From contig JANXVF010000024.1 of NCBI GenBank assembly GCA_025351785.1, forward strand, positions 1 to 54,093: a DNA stretch of 54,093 nucleotides. Direction: 5' to 3'. Each line of letters starts with the position of its first letter. Position 1 is the first letter of the stretch. Source of the stretch: Flavobacterium sp. (lineage in GTDB: Bacteria; Bacteroidota; Bacteroidia; Flavobacteriales; Flavobacteriaceae). Of this stretch, positions 44,668 through 52,029 are shown one piece after another. The notes beneath the pieces are model-generated. The model worked only from the letters and a program-made list of their open reading frames with translations, made no database searches and was not told the origin of the DNA. Made by a program: the position numbers and the translations under genes.

Positions 44668-44785
44668 TTTAGTAAAAAGTGATTAGTGATTAGTGAAAAG
44701 TGATTAGTGAAAAGTGAATAGTTGAGTTATTGGTAATTAGTGGATAATTTATAGAGCCATTCACTAATAACTAATAACTATTTAC
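44668..44785. repeat. AGTGATTAGT-type palindromic repeat between DUF3098 and uppP
   Basis: The left half carries several direct copies of AGTGATTAGTGA and AGTGAAA; the right half is the complement-like ACTAATAACTAATAACTA. This allows a long imperfect hairpin in the mRNA. It is of the same type as 27892-27957. It overlaps the last codons of the DUF3098 gene slightly. Confidence 0.75.
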
Positions 44786-45014
44786 TTTTCTTGAAAATAG
44801 AATAAATTGTAATCCCAAAACCTATTAAAACTATTGTTGGTGCTAATCGAATTCTTCTAAAACTAAAAACATCCTCATTAAATATTTTCGGATTATCACT
44901 GCCACCGCCCGACATTAAAATAAACCCGACAGCAATAACAGCGATCCCTATGAGTAAAATTTTATAATTTATTGCATCAAAAAGAAAATCTGGTTTTTGT
45001 TCGTTATTTTTCAT
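44778..45014 (-). CDS. DUF3098 family membrane protein
   Basis: 78 residues with two membrane helices (about 18-37 and 57-73) joined by a segment containing SGGGSDNPKIFNEDVFSFRR, the DUF3098 hallmark. No biochemical role is known. In Bacteroidota it accompanies ftsX and uppP, which suggests a link to the cell envelope (inference). Confidence 0.85.
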   Translation of the reverse strand: MKNNEQKPDFLFDAINYKILLIGIAVIAVGFILMSGGGSDNPKIFNEDVFSFRRIRLAPTIVLIGFGITIYSIFKKSK

Positions 45015-45017
45015 AGT

Positions 45018-45046
45018 GTCATTTCGAGGAACGAAGCAATCTCATC
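45018..45046. repeat. GTCATTTCGAGGAACGA-type repeat between ftsX and DUF3098 genes
   Basis: GTCATTTCGAGGAACGAAGC followed by AATCTCATC is a short repeat type frequent in flavobacterial intergenic DNA. It starts GTCAT and carries CGAGG like the element in crtY and the left edge of the leuS cassette. There is no ORF. Confidence 0.65.
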
Positions 45047-45063
45047 CTCTTTTAATTTATTTA

Positions 45064-45939
45064 TTAATATAAATCGTTTGTTCGTAAATTTAAAAATCGT
45101 TGTGTTGCAAAGTGGGTACTAATCCATGTAATCAAAATCCCTAGAACTAACACTCCAAACAAAACTAAAACTGTTTCTAACTGATCTTTAAAAATATCGA
45201 GGGTTGGAAAATTTGTACTGATGTAAATTAAAACACCAATTAATGCTAAAATTGCCAATACCGATCCTATCAACCCTAAAATTATACTACGTCTTACAAA
45301 GGGTTTTCGTATAAAAGCTTTTGTAGCTCCCACCATTTGCATGGTTTTAATTATAAAACGGTTGGCATAAATCGACAATCGAAGTGAGCTATTGATTAGT
45401 AAAACGGATATAAAAGTAAAAATCCCACTGATAATTAAAACCCACATGGTAACTTTTTTGATATTGTCGTTTACAAGTGTGATAAGTTGCTTATCATATA
45501 CAACATCTGCAACCATTGGGTTTGTTCTAAATTGACTTTCGACTTTAGAAAATCCTGGATTGGTAACATATTCTGATTTTAGATGAATATCGAATGAATT
45601 ATACAACGGATTTGTACCTAAAAATTGCATAAAGTCTTCGCCTATAATGTCCTTATGTTCTTTTGCAGCTTCGTCTTTAGAAACATATTTATAGCTTTTA
45701 GCAAATTTTCCTGCTTTAATTTCTGCATCAAACGCTTTAAAAACCGAATCGTTTGCCTCATTTTTAAAGAAAACAGTCATTACAATATCTTCTTTAAAAT
45801 TATCTGATAATCTTTTGGAATTTAAAATAAAAAGTCCCAACATTCCCAGTAAAAATAGTACCAAAAAAACGCTCAAAACAACCGAAAAATATGATGAAAT
45901 TAACCTGCGTTTCTGAAATTTATCAAACGAAGAAGCCAT
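45064..45939 (-). CDS. ftsX: Cell division protein FtsX
   Basis: The membrane half of the FtsEX complex that activates cell-wall hydrolases at division. 291 residues: TM1 (about 16-37), a large extracellular domain with TMs at about 170-195, 220-245 and 260-282, and the cytoplasmic turn MQMVGATKAFIRKPF typical of the FtsX/MacB permease core. FtsE is not in the window. It is the first gene of a run of four with DUF3098, uppP and truB. Confidence 0.93.
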   Translation of the reverse strand: MASSFDKFQKRRLISSYFSVVLSVFLVLFLLGMLGLFILNSKRLSDNFKEDIVMTVFFKNEANDSVFKAFDAEIKAGKFAKSYKYVSKDEAAKEHKDIIGEDFMQFLGTNPLYNSFDIHLKSEYVTNPGFSKVESQFRTNPMVADVVYDKQLITLVNDNIKKVTMWVLIISGIFTFISVLLINSSLRLSIYANRFIIKTMQMVGATKAFIRKPFVRRSIILGLIGSVLAILALIGVLIYISTNFPTLDIFKDQLETVLVLFGVLVLGILITWISTHFATQRFLNLRTNDLY

Positions 45940-46006
45940 AAGTAGTAAATTAATGCTGTAAAAATAATAAACAATTTGTTTAATTATAGTTTATAACGTT
46001 TAAAGT

Positions 46007-46036
46007 TTTGACTTTAGTTTTATAAATGTAAATTTG
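46007..46036 (+). promoter_or_regulatory. Promoter of leuS
   Basis: TTTG at 46007-46010, an 18-base gap, then TAAATTTG at 46029-46036, a perfect match. The leader is about 90 bases and contains the repeats at 46053-46127. Confidence 0.8.
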
Positions 46037-46052
46037 CCCTTAAAATTTTAAG

Positions 46053-46127
46053 TATTCAGTAGCAGTCGCAGTATGCAAAACATAATTTGTTTAAAAACTG
46101 AGACTGAAAATTGAGACTGAAAACTAT
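46053..46127 (+). repeat. Short repeats in the leuS leader
   Basis: CAGTAGCAGTCGCAGTATGC is followed by the direct repeats GAGACTGAAAATT and GAGACTGAAAACT. Their complement-like CAGTC/GACTG parts may pair. The type is familiar from flavobacterial intergenic regions. It is transcribed as part of the leuS 5' leader. Confidence 0.6.
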
Positions 46128-46134
46128 ATCATAG

Positions 46135-49100
46135 ATGAAATACCACCACGAAAAAGTAGAAGAAAAATGGCAACAATATTGGGCTCAAAATCAAACTTTT
46201 GTAGCTTCAAATAATTCAGACAAACCAAAATATTATGTTTTGGATATGTTTCCCTATCCGTCAGGCGCAGGTTTACACGTTGGACATCCACTAGGTTACA
46301 TTGCATCAGATATTGTTGCCAGATACAAACGTCACAAAGGTTTTAATGTGTTGCATCCGCAAGGTTACGATTCGTTTGGTTTGCCAGCCGAACAATATGC
46401 AATTCAAACGGGTCAACATCCTGAAAAAACCACGCGCGAAAATATAGCACGTTATCGTGAACAGTTGGATAGAATCGGATTTTCATTTGATTGGAGTAGA
46501 GAAGTACGCACTTCAAATGCCGATTATTACAAACATACACAATGGATTTTTATACAATTATTCAATTCGTGGTATAACAAAAAAACTGATCAAGCCGAAG
46601 ACATTTCAACGTTGATAACCATTTTTGAAATGGCGGGAAACGCAACAGTTCAAGCCGTTTGTGACGACTCTATTGAAATATTTTTTCCGTCAGATTGGAG
46701 TTTTTATTCTGATGAGAAAAAACAACAAATCTTATTAAAATACAGATTAACCTATTTAGCAGAAACCGAAGTAAATTGGTGTGCTGCATTAGGAACAGTT
46801 TTGGCTAACGATGAAATTGTAAACGGAGTTTCGGAACGTGGCGGTCATCCTGTGATTCGTAAAAAAATGACACAATGGTCAATGCGAATTTCTGCTTATG
46901 CCGAAAGATTATTGCAAGGTTTAGATACCATAGATTGGAGCGAATCGATAAAAGAATCGCAACGCAATTGGATTGGAAAATCAGTTGGCTCTTCGGTTAA
47001 GTTTAATGTCATCCCCTGCGCAGTCGAGGGAGAGGGAGCTAAAACTTCTATAAAATCGAATCCAAAATATTTAACAGGTGATGCTTCAATAGCAAAAAAT
47101 TTACTTATTTATGCTAAAGAAATGCGAAAAGAACCAACACTTTCGGAAGCTATTCTTTGGGATAATTTACGTAGAGAAAAATTAGATGTTCGTTTTAGAA
47201 GACAACATTTAATTGGAAAATATATAGTTGATTTTGTTTGTTTAGAAAAAAGATTGATTGTTGAGGTAGATGGAGAATATCATAACACTAAAGAACAGAT
47301 TGAACTTGATAATGAAAGAACTTTAGAATTAGAACAAAAACATAATTTTAAAGTAATTCGTTTTTCAAATGATGAGGTAAACAAACAAATTTCAGAAGTT
47401 CTAACTAAAATAGAATCTGAATTAAAATCTATAGAATCTTTTCCAGCTTCGGCTCCCTCCTCTTTGGGGAAGGTTGGGGAGGGGATATTTATAGAAGTCT
47501 TCACAACAAGACCAGACACCATTTTCGGAGTAACATTCATGACTTTGGCACCAGAACACGAATTGGTTTCACAAATCACAACACCAGAACAAAAAGCTGC
47601 CGTTGATTCTTATGTTGAAGCCACTGCAAAACGTTCCGAAAGAGAAAGAATGGCCGATGTAAAAACCATTTCTGGAGTGTTTACTGGTGCGTTTGCCGAA
47701 CATCCGTTTACTAAACAACCCATTCCAGTTTGGATTGGCGATTACGTTTTGGCTGGTTACGGAACTGGCGCAGTTATGGCAGTTCCATGTGGAGACGAAC
47801 GAGATTATGCTTTCGCAAATTTCTTTAAAGGTCAACTTGGAATGCCTGAAATTAAAAATATATTCCGTCTTATCTCCCCTCCTTTGGAGGGGTTGGGGGA
47901 GGAAAAAGCATTTAGTAGTAAAGAAGGTTTTGAATTAGTAAATTCTGATTTTTTAAACGGATTGGGTTACAATGACGGAACAAAAAAAGTCATCGAAGAA
48001 CTTGAAAAGATTCATCAAGGAAAAGGCAAAACTAATTACCGTTTGCGTGATGCGGTTTTTTCTCGTCAACGATATTGGGGCGAACCATTTCCGGTGTATT
48101 ATGTAAATGGATTGCCACAAATGATTGATGCCAAACATTTACCAATTGTGTTGCCAGAAGTAGCCAACTATTTGCCAACCGAAGACGGACAACCACCACT
48201 AGGAAACGCAACCAATTGGGCTTGGGACAGTGTTAACAATAAAGTTGTTTCTAACGAACTTATCTCCCCTCCTTCGGAGGGGTCGGGGGAGGAAACAGTT
48301 TTCCCTTTAGAATTAAACACCATGCCAGGTTGGGCAGGAAGTTCGTGGTATTGGATGCGTTATATGGATGCGCACAACTCAACCGAATTTGCAAGTCAAG
48401 AAGCAATAAAATATTGGGAAAATGTAGATTTATACATTGGCGGAAGCGAACACGCAACAGGACATTTATTATATTCTCGTTTTTGGAACAAATTTCTAAA
48501 AGATAGAGGTTACGCACCAACAGAAGAACCGTTCAAGAAATTGATTAATCAAGGAATGATTTTGGGGATGAGTGCTCTGGTTTATAGGGTTGGAATACTC
48601 TTTCATTTAAAAAGTGAAATAGTTGAAGTTAAAAACCAAGGTATTAATCATACAAAGTATGGTCCTATATACGTTAAATATATTGACGATATTTTTTTAA
48701 GTAAAAATTTTGAAAATAATTTTAAGTCATGGAATCCAAATGATAAATACCAAATTCAAATAATTGAAAATTTTAAAACAAAACTGAAAGAAGAGAATAT
48801 TGATTATGATAATGATATAGAATTAGTTATTGGTTATCCATACCAAATAGCACAATCACATGTAGATGTTAATTTAATTAATTCTTCTGATGAATTAGAT
48901 ATTGAATCGTTTAAAAAGCATCCAATGTATAATTCTCTATTTGTAGAACCTAAAGAAGCAATCTTTTTAACTGAAGATAACGGCAAATACATCGTTGGTC
49001 GCGAAGTAGAAAAAATGTCAAAATCGAAATACAATGTAGTAAGTCCAGATGATATTTGTAATGATTATGGTGCAGATACCTTGCGTTTGTACGAAATGTT

Positions 49101-49722
49101 TCTAGGTCCATTAGAGCAATCAAAACCTTGGAATACAGCAGGAATTACAGGAGTTTCGGGCTTCTTGAAAAAATTATGGCGTTTGTATTTTGAAGCCCCC
49201 TCTAACTCCCCCGAAGGGGGAGAACAGAACACATTTTGTGTTACTGACGAAGTTCCTACAGCTGAAATGTACAAATCATTACACAAAACCATCAAAAAAG
49301 TGACCGAAGATATCGAGAATTTCTCGTTCAACACGTCGGTATCGCAGTTTATGATTTGTGTAAACGAATTGGCTACCATGAAATGCAATAGTAGAAAAAT
49401 TTTGGAACCATTAACGATTTTGGTTTCGCCTTATGCACCACATATTGCAGAAGAATTATGGAATCAACTAGGTAATGAAGGTTCAATTTCTACTGTAGAT
49501 TTTCCAATTTGTGAAGCCAAATATTTGGTAGAATCTGAAAAAGAATATCCAGTTTCGTTTAATGGCAAAATGCGTTTTACATTAAAACTACCACTTGATT
49601 TAACAAAAGAGCAAATTCAAGAAATTGTATTGGCAGACGAAAGAACGATTGTGCAATTGGCAGGAACAACTCCTAAAAATATAATTATTGTTCCTGGAAA
49701 AATTATTAATTTGGTGGGGTAA
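46135..49722 (+). CDS. leuS: Leucyl-tRNA synthetase with in-frame DUF559 nuclease domain and palindromic insertions
   Basis: Charges tRNA-Leu. The catalytic signatures are present: HVGH (48-51) in PSGAGLHVGHPLGY and KMSKS (960-964). The editing CP1 domain shows FTTRPDTIFGVTF and the later GDERDYAF. At 1195 residues it is far longer than the E. coli enzyme (860). The excess has several sources. A cassette at about residues 293-450 carries a DUF559 domain with MRKEPTLSEAILW, YIVDF and LIVEVDGEYH. Three short peptides come from GC-rich repeats (about 580-590, 710-720, 1020-1030). A longer-than-usual segment occupies about 822-908, before HVDVNLINSSDELD. No stop or frameshift interrupts it, so the protein is probably made and active, with the insertions in surface loops (inference). 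It seems to be monocistronic. Confidence 0.93.
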   Translation: MKYHHEKVEEKWQQYWAQNQTFVASNNSDKPKYYVLDMFPYPSGAGLHVGHPLGYIASDIVARYKRHKGFNVLHPQGYDSFGLPAEQYAIQTGQHPEKTTRENIARYREQLDRIGFSFDWSREVRTSNADYYKHTQWIFIQLFNSWYNKKTDQAEDISTLITIFEMAGNATVQAVCDDSIEIFFPSDWSFYSDEKKQQILLKYRLTYLAETEVNWCAALGTVLANDEIVNGVSERGGHPVIRKKMTQWSMRISAYAERLLQGLDTIDWSESIKESQRNWIGKSVGSSVKFNVIPCAVEGEGAKTSIKSNPKYLTGDASIAKNLLIYAKEMRKEPTLSEAILWDNLRREKLDVRFRRQHLIGKYIVDFVCLEKRLIVEVDGEYHNTKEQIELDNERTLELEQKHNFKVIRFSNDEVNKQISEVLTKIESELKSIESFPASAPSSLGKVGEGIFIEVFTTRPDTIFGVTFMTLAPEHELVSQITTPEQKAAVDSYVEATAKRSERERMADVKTISGVFTGAFAEHPFTKQPIPVWIGDYVLAGYGTGAVMAVPCGDERDYAFANFFKGQLGMPEIKNIFRLISPPLEGLGEEKAFSSKEGFELVNSDFLNGLGYNDGTKKVIEELEKIHQGKGKTNYRLRDAVFSRQRYWGEPFPVYYVNGLPQMIDAKHLPIVLPEVANYLPTEDGQPPLGNATNWAWDSVNNKVVSNELISPPSEGSGEETVFPLELNTMPGWAGSSWYWMRYMDAHNSTEFASQEAIKYWENVDLYIGGSEHATGHLLYSRFWNKFLKDRGYAPTEEPFKKLINQGMILGMSALVYRVGILFHLKSEIVEVKNQGINHTKYGPIYVKYIDDIFLSKNFENNFKSWNPNDKYQIQIIENFKTKLKEENIDYDNDIELVIGYPYQIAQSHVDVNLINSSDELDIESFKKHPMYNSLFVEPKEAIFLTEDNGKYIVGREVEKMSKSKYNVVSPDDICNDYGADTLRLYEMFLGPLEQSKPWNTAGITGVSGFLKKLWRLYFEAPSNSPEGGEQNTFCVTDEVPTAEMYKSLHKTIKKVTEDIENFSFNTSVSQFMICVNELATMKCNSRKILEPLTILVSPYAPHIAEELWNQLGNEGSISTVDFPICEAKYLVESEKEYPVSFNGKMRFTLKLPLDLTKEQIQEIVLADERTIVQLAGTTPKNIIIVPGKIINLVG
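47008..47486 (+). mobile_element. DUF559-nuclease cassette inserted in leuS
   Basis: GTCATCCCCTGCGCA plus GTCGAGGGAGAGGGAGC mark the left edge; GGCTCCCTCC and TTGGGGAGGGGAT mark the right edge. ATCCCCT (47011) and AGGGGAT (47480-47486) are inverted, as are GAGGGAGC and GGCTCCCTC further in. Between them about 130 codons encode a DUF559 domain: ASIAKNLLIYAKEMRKEPTL, then KYIVDF with catalytic-type Asp and VEVDGEYH with Glu-x-Asp, then the RFSNDEV end. The position is the turn between the first CP1 strand (SSVKFNV) and IEVFTTRPDT. Boundaries are approximate. Confidence 0.8.
47872..47905. repeat. GC-rich palindromic element 1 in leuS
   Basis: ATCTCCCCTCC followed by TTTGGAGGGGTTGGGGGAGG can fold on itself. 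It adds the peptide LISPPLEGLGEE in frame. It differs from element 2 at only two positions and resembles the right end of the DUF559 cassette. Confidence 0.88.
48262..48295. repeat. GC-rich palindromic element 2 in leuS
   Basis: ATCTCCCCTCC with TTCGGAGGGGTCGGGGGAGG, adding LISPPSEGSGEE in the same frame relative to the element as element 1. Confidence 0.88.
49194..49225. repeat. GC-rich palindromic element 3 in leuS
   Basis: AGCCCCCTCTAACTCCCCC with GAAGGGGGAG, adding EAPSNSPEGGE in frame. CTCCCCC-GAA-GGGGGAG is a perfect inverted repeat. It is a related but distinct subtype. Confidence 0.8.
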
Positions 49723-49794
49723 GAATTTTGTATAACTTAAATTATCTAGGTTTTATGTAGAAATTTGAGAAATTTAGATTTTGTGCTTATCAAA

Positions 49795-51018
49795 TTAATG
49801 ATTATCTAAAATTTTAAATAATTGCATCCTGTTATCTATTTTTAAAATATCATAAATTGCTTTTAAGTGATATTTAACTGTATTTTCAGATATAAATAAT
49901 TCTGTCGCAATTTGCTTGTTAGATTTTCCTTCACGTAATAAGTTTATTACTTCTATCTGCCGATCTTTTAAATTATATTTGCTAAAATGATTTTTACTGT
50001 TTGAACTTTGTGAAAGCAATACCAATTCATCATGAATTCTATCATATTCTTTCTCCAGCAAATAATGTTTTGCTCTTTTAGTACGGTAAAATTTATATGA
50101 AATTACAGCCAAAAAGATTAATAAAATAATGATTACACCCATAAAGATCATCCATAATCTATTTCGTTTTATTTCAAATTCTTTCTGCTTTAAATTTAAA
50201 TCTTTTTCAAAAATTTTGATTTTCCCTTTGTTTTCTTCTATGTTATATACTGTGTTTAAGGAATCATATTTCTCAAAAGCAAAAAAAGCATTTTTATAAT
50301 CTTTGCGCATTGCAAATTGATTGCGGTAAACTTCATATAGATACATTTGATATTTAATAAGATTGTATTTTTTTGCATTAAATAATCCTAATTTAAAAGA
50401 TTTTTTTGCGTTTGAAGAATCATTCATAGCACCAAACAATAATATTTTTTTACCATAAACTATTGGCAAATCTCGATTATTATACTTTTCCAGAATAAGC
50501 TGTGCTAAATCTAATTTATATATAGCATCTTTATACTCTTTTTTAAGATAAGAAAGATAACCATCTTGCATAATTAAGTAGGCTTTCCTGTTGTTATCTA
50601 AATATTCATAATTATGTTTTCGTAACTCATTCATTAAAATACCAGACTTTTCATATTCTTGCAAATCAAATAATATAAAAGATTTTTCGGCATTAATTTC
50701 TGCAATAACTACATTTTTTTTATTTGTTTTAATTCCAATTTTTAATGCTAAATCTAAACACCGCATTGCACTTTTGTAATCAAATAATCTCTTGTAGGTA
50801 AATGATTTTTGAATGTATGCTCCATAAAGATTGTAATTATTATTTTTATTTTCTTTTATAAATGTGTCAATAATTTTAACAGATTCTGTGTACTTTAATT
50901 CGTCATTTAACTTTAAAACATTTGCTTCAAGTTGTGTTATATTTATTGTTTGTGCATGACTTATTGTGATTACACAATTAAAAAAGACAGATAATACCGA
51001 CAGCTTTATTAATTTCAT
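49795..51018 (-). CDS. Membrane-anchored TPR regulator with LuxR-type HTH
   Basis: 407 residues: signal peptide (about 1-22, ending SHAQ), a periplasmic TPR-like helical region (about 30-280), a membrane helix (about 290-312, MIFMGVIIILLIFLAVISYKF), a coiled-coil link, and a C-terminal LuxR/NarL HTH (LKDRQIEVINLLREGKSNKQ to NTVKYHLKAIYDILKI). It thus links an extracytoplasmic sensor to a DNA-binding domain in one chain. A longer frame to 51129 crosses the promoter, so the ATG at 51018 is used. Its own upstream region shares ACTACCC sites with the surface-protein gene. Confidence 0.85.
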   Translation of the reverse strand: MKLIKLSVLSVFFNCVITISHAQTINITQLEANVLKLNDELKYTESVKIIDTFIKENKNNNYNLYGAYIQKSFTYKRLFDYKSAMRCLDLALKIGIKTNKKNVVIAEINAEKSFILFDLQEYEKSGILMNELRKHNYEYLDNNRKAYLIMQDGYLSYLKKEYKDAIYKLDLAQLILEKYNNRDLPIVYGKKILLFGAMNDSSNAKKSFKLGLFNAKKYNLIKYQMYLYEVYRNQFAMRKDYKNAFFAFEKYDSLNTVYNIEENKGKIKIFEKDLNLKQKEFEIKRNRLWMIFMGVIIILLIFLAVISYKFYRTKRAKHYLLEKEYDRIHDELVLLSQSSNSKNHFSKYNLKDRQIEVINLLREGKSNKQIATELFISENTVKYHLKAIYDILKIDNRMQLFKILDNH

Positions 51019-51032
51019 TACTAATATTTTTT

Positions 51033-51064
51033 CAAAAATAATGATTAGTTTACTCTTAAACAAA
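51033..51064 (-). promoter_or_regulatory. Promoter of the TPR-LuxR gene
   Basis: Read on the minus strand: TTTG (51061-51064), a 20-base gap, and TATTTTTG (51033-51040). The ATG follows 14 bases later. Confidence 0.65.
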
Positions 51065-51108
51065 ATACTAAGCAATTTTAAATAATTGACAATCAATATA
51101 TTATGATA

Positions 51109-51151
51109 ACTACCTAATCGGGTAGTCACATAAACTACCCAACAACTACCC
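51109..51151. promoter_or_regulatory. Candidate operator, four ACTACC(C) half-sites (set 1)
   Basis: ACTACC (51109), GGGTAGT (51120-51126), ACTACCC (51134-51140) and ACTACCC (51145-51151). The last two are direct repeats 11 bases apart. The same arrangement occurs at 51816-51845. It lies between the TPR-LuxR gene and a possible small ORF. Confidence 0.7.
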
Positions 51152-51216
51152 GTGCAAATTTATTTTTATTAAAAATTGATATACAAATTTGCATAAAACT
51201 CTTAATATAGTCCAAC

Positions 51217-51402
51217 ATGAAGATTATTGATGCTTTACACAACAAAATAAAAAACTATATAATAAAAAAGAATGAAGCTTATTTTGTTTGTATTCAGAAT
51301 GATATTCCCGTTACAAAAAAAAATATAGTTGCAATAAAATATATTTTGAAAACTAAAGGTAGTGACGTTAATAATTTTTATAACATAGAAATTCACAAGT
51401 AG
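51217..51402 (+). CDS. Possible small protein of unknown function (61 residues)
   Basis: MKIIDALHNKIKNYIIKK start, one Cys, Lys- and Ile-rich, no membrane segment. The CAAATTTG at 51184-51191 is one base off a -7 box, and the ACTACCC operator lies 66 bases upstream. Nothing else supports it; it could be a chance frame in AT-rich DNA. Confidence 0.3.
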   Translation: MKIIDALHNKIKNYIIKKNEAYFVCIQNDIPVTKKNIVAIKYILKTKGSDVNNFYNIEIHK

Positions 51403-52029
51403 ATAATATTTAGATGTTAAATTATTTTGTAGACAATCATAATATCTGTCGTAATTATTTGAGTATAGATAATAAGTAATTTACAGTCTTAAATAACCGA
51501 TTTTTCAATTTATAAATTGTTTTAAAAGTTATAACTTTTTTTCTATTTTGAGTTGGTTTATGCCTTGCAGAAAAAAAGATTCGTTGCTTTAAAATAAAAA
51601 AGTATAGCAATTTTGTTTTCATTGTTATAGAATTAAGAAGCAAAAGCAGGAAAATTTGTAGAAGTATTTTTTTGATTTTAATTGATTTTTTAATGGCTCA
51701 TTAATTTAAAAAAACAAATTCCTAGACGTATTTTTTTTAGTAAAAAATGATTTTTTTATTCTGACTTTTTTAAAATGCTGAAAAATAACACTTTACAAGA
51801 CACTACTACTTGTTTGGGTAGTAGTAAACTACCCATCAACTACCCGATGAAATGCATTTTTTACCGATTAAAAGACTTTTATTTGTGTCGTATTTGTATA
51901 ATTAAACTTTTTATATTTTTATTTGAAATAAATTAAAGAGAATAGTTAATTGTATAATTCGAAAATTTTACCTAAAAAAAGGAGTAACCGAAAATCCTTA
52001 AAGAGTAGGGAAACCAAATCATTTATTTT
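51403..52029. other. Long leader/intergenic region before the surface-protein gene
   Basis: 627 AT-rich bases without a convincing gene. It contains the second ACTACCC set (51816-51845) and, close to the ATG, the purine-rich string GGAGTAACCGAAAATCC with GAGTAGGGAAACC (51979-52014). A minus-strand frame at 51455-51643 looks like chance. Confidence 0.7.
51816..51845. promoter_or_regulatory. Candidate operator, ACTACCC half-sites (set 2)
   Basis: GGGTAGT (51816-51822), ACTACCC (51828-51834) and ACTACCC (51839-51845), the last two again 11 bases apart, with ACTAC just before. AAACTACCCA and CAACTACCCG are shared exactly with set 1. It stands 185 bases before the surface-protein ATG. Confidence 0.7.

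Noticed and set aside
47008..47486. Intein in LeuRS
   Set aside because: No N-terminal Cys/Ser splice block and no C-terminal His-Asn pair at the edges. The domain is DUF559, not HINT or LAGLIDADG.
46135..49722. leuS as a pseudogene
   Set aside because: There is no stop or frameshift, HVGH and KMSKS motifs are intact, and all insertions keep frame.
51455..51643. Minus-strand ORF of 62 residues in the long leader
   Set aside because: AT-rich composition, no promoter box or family resemblance; likely chance.
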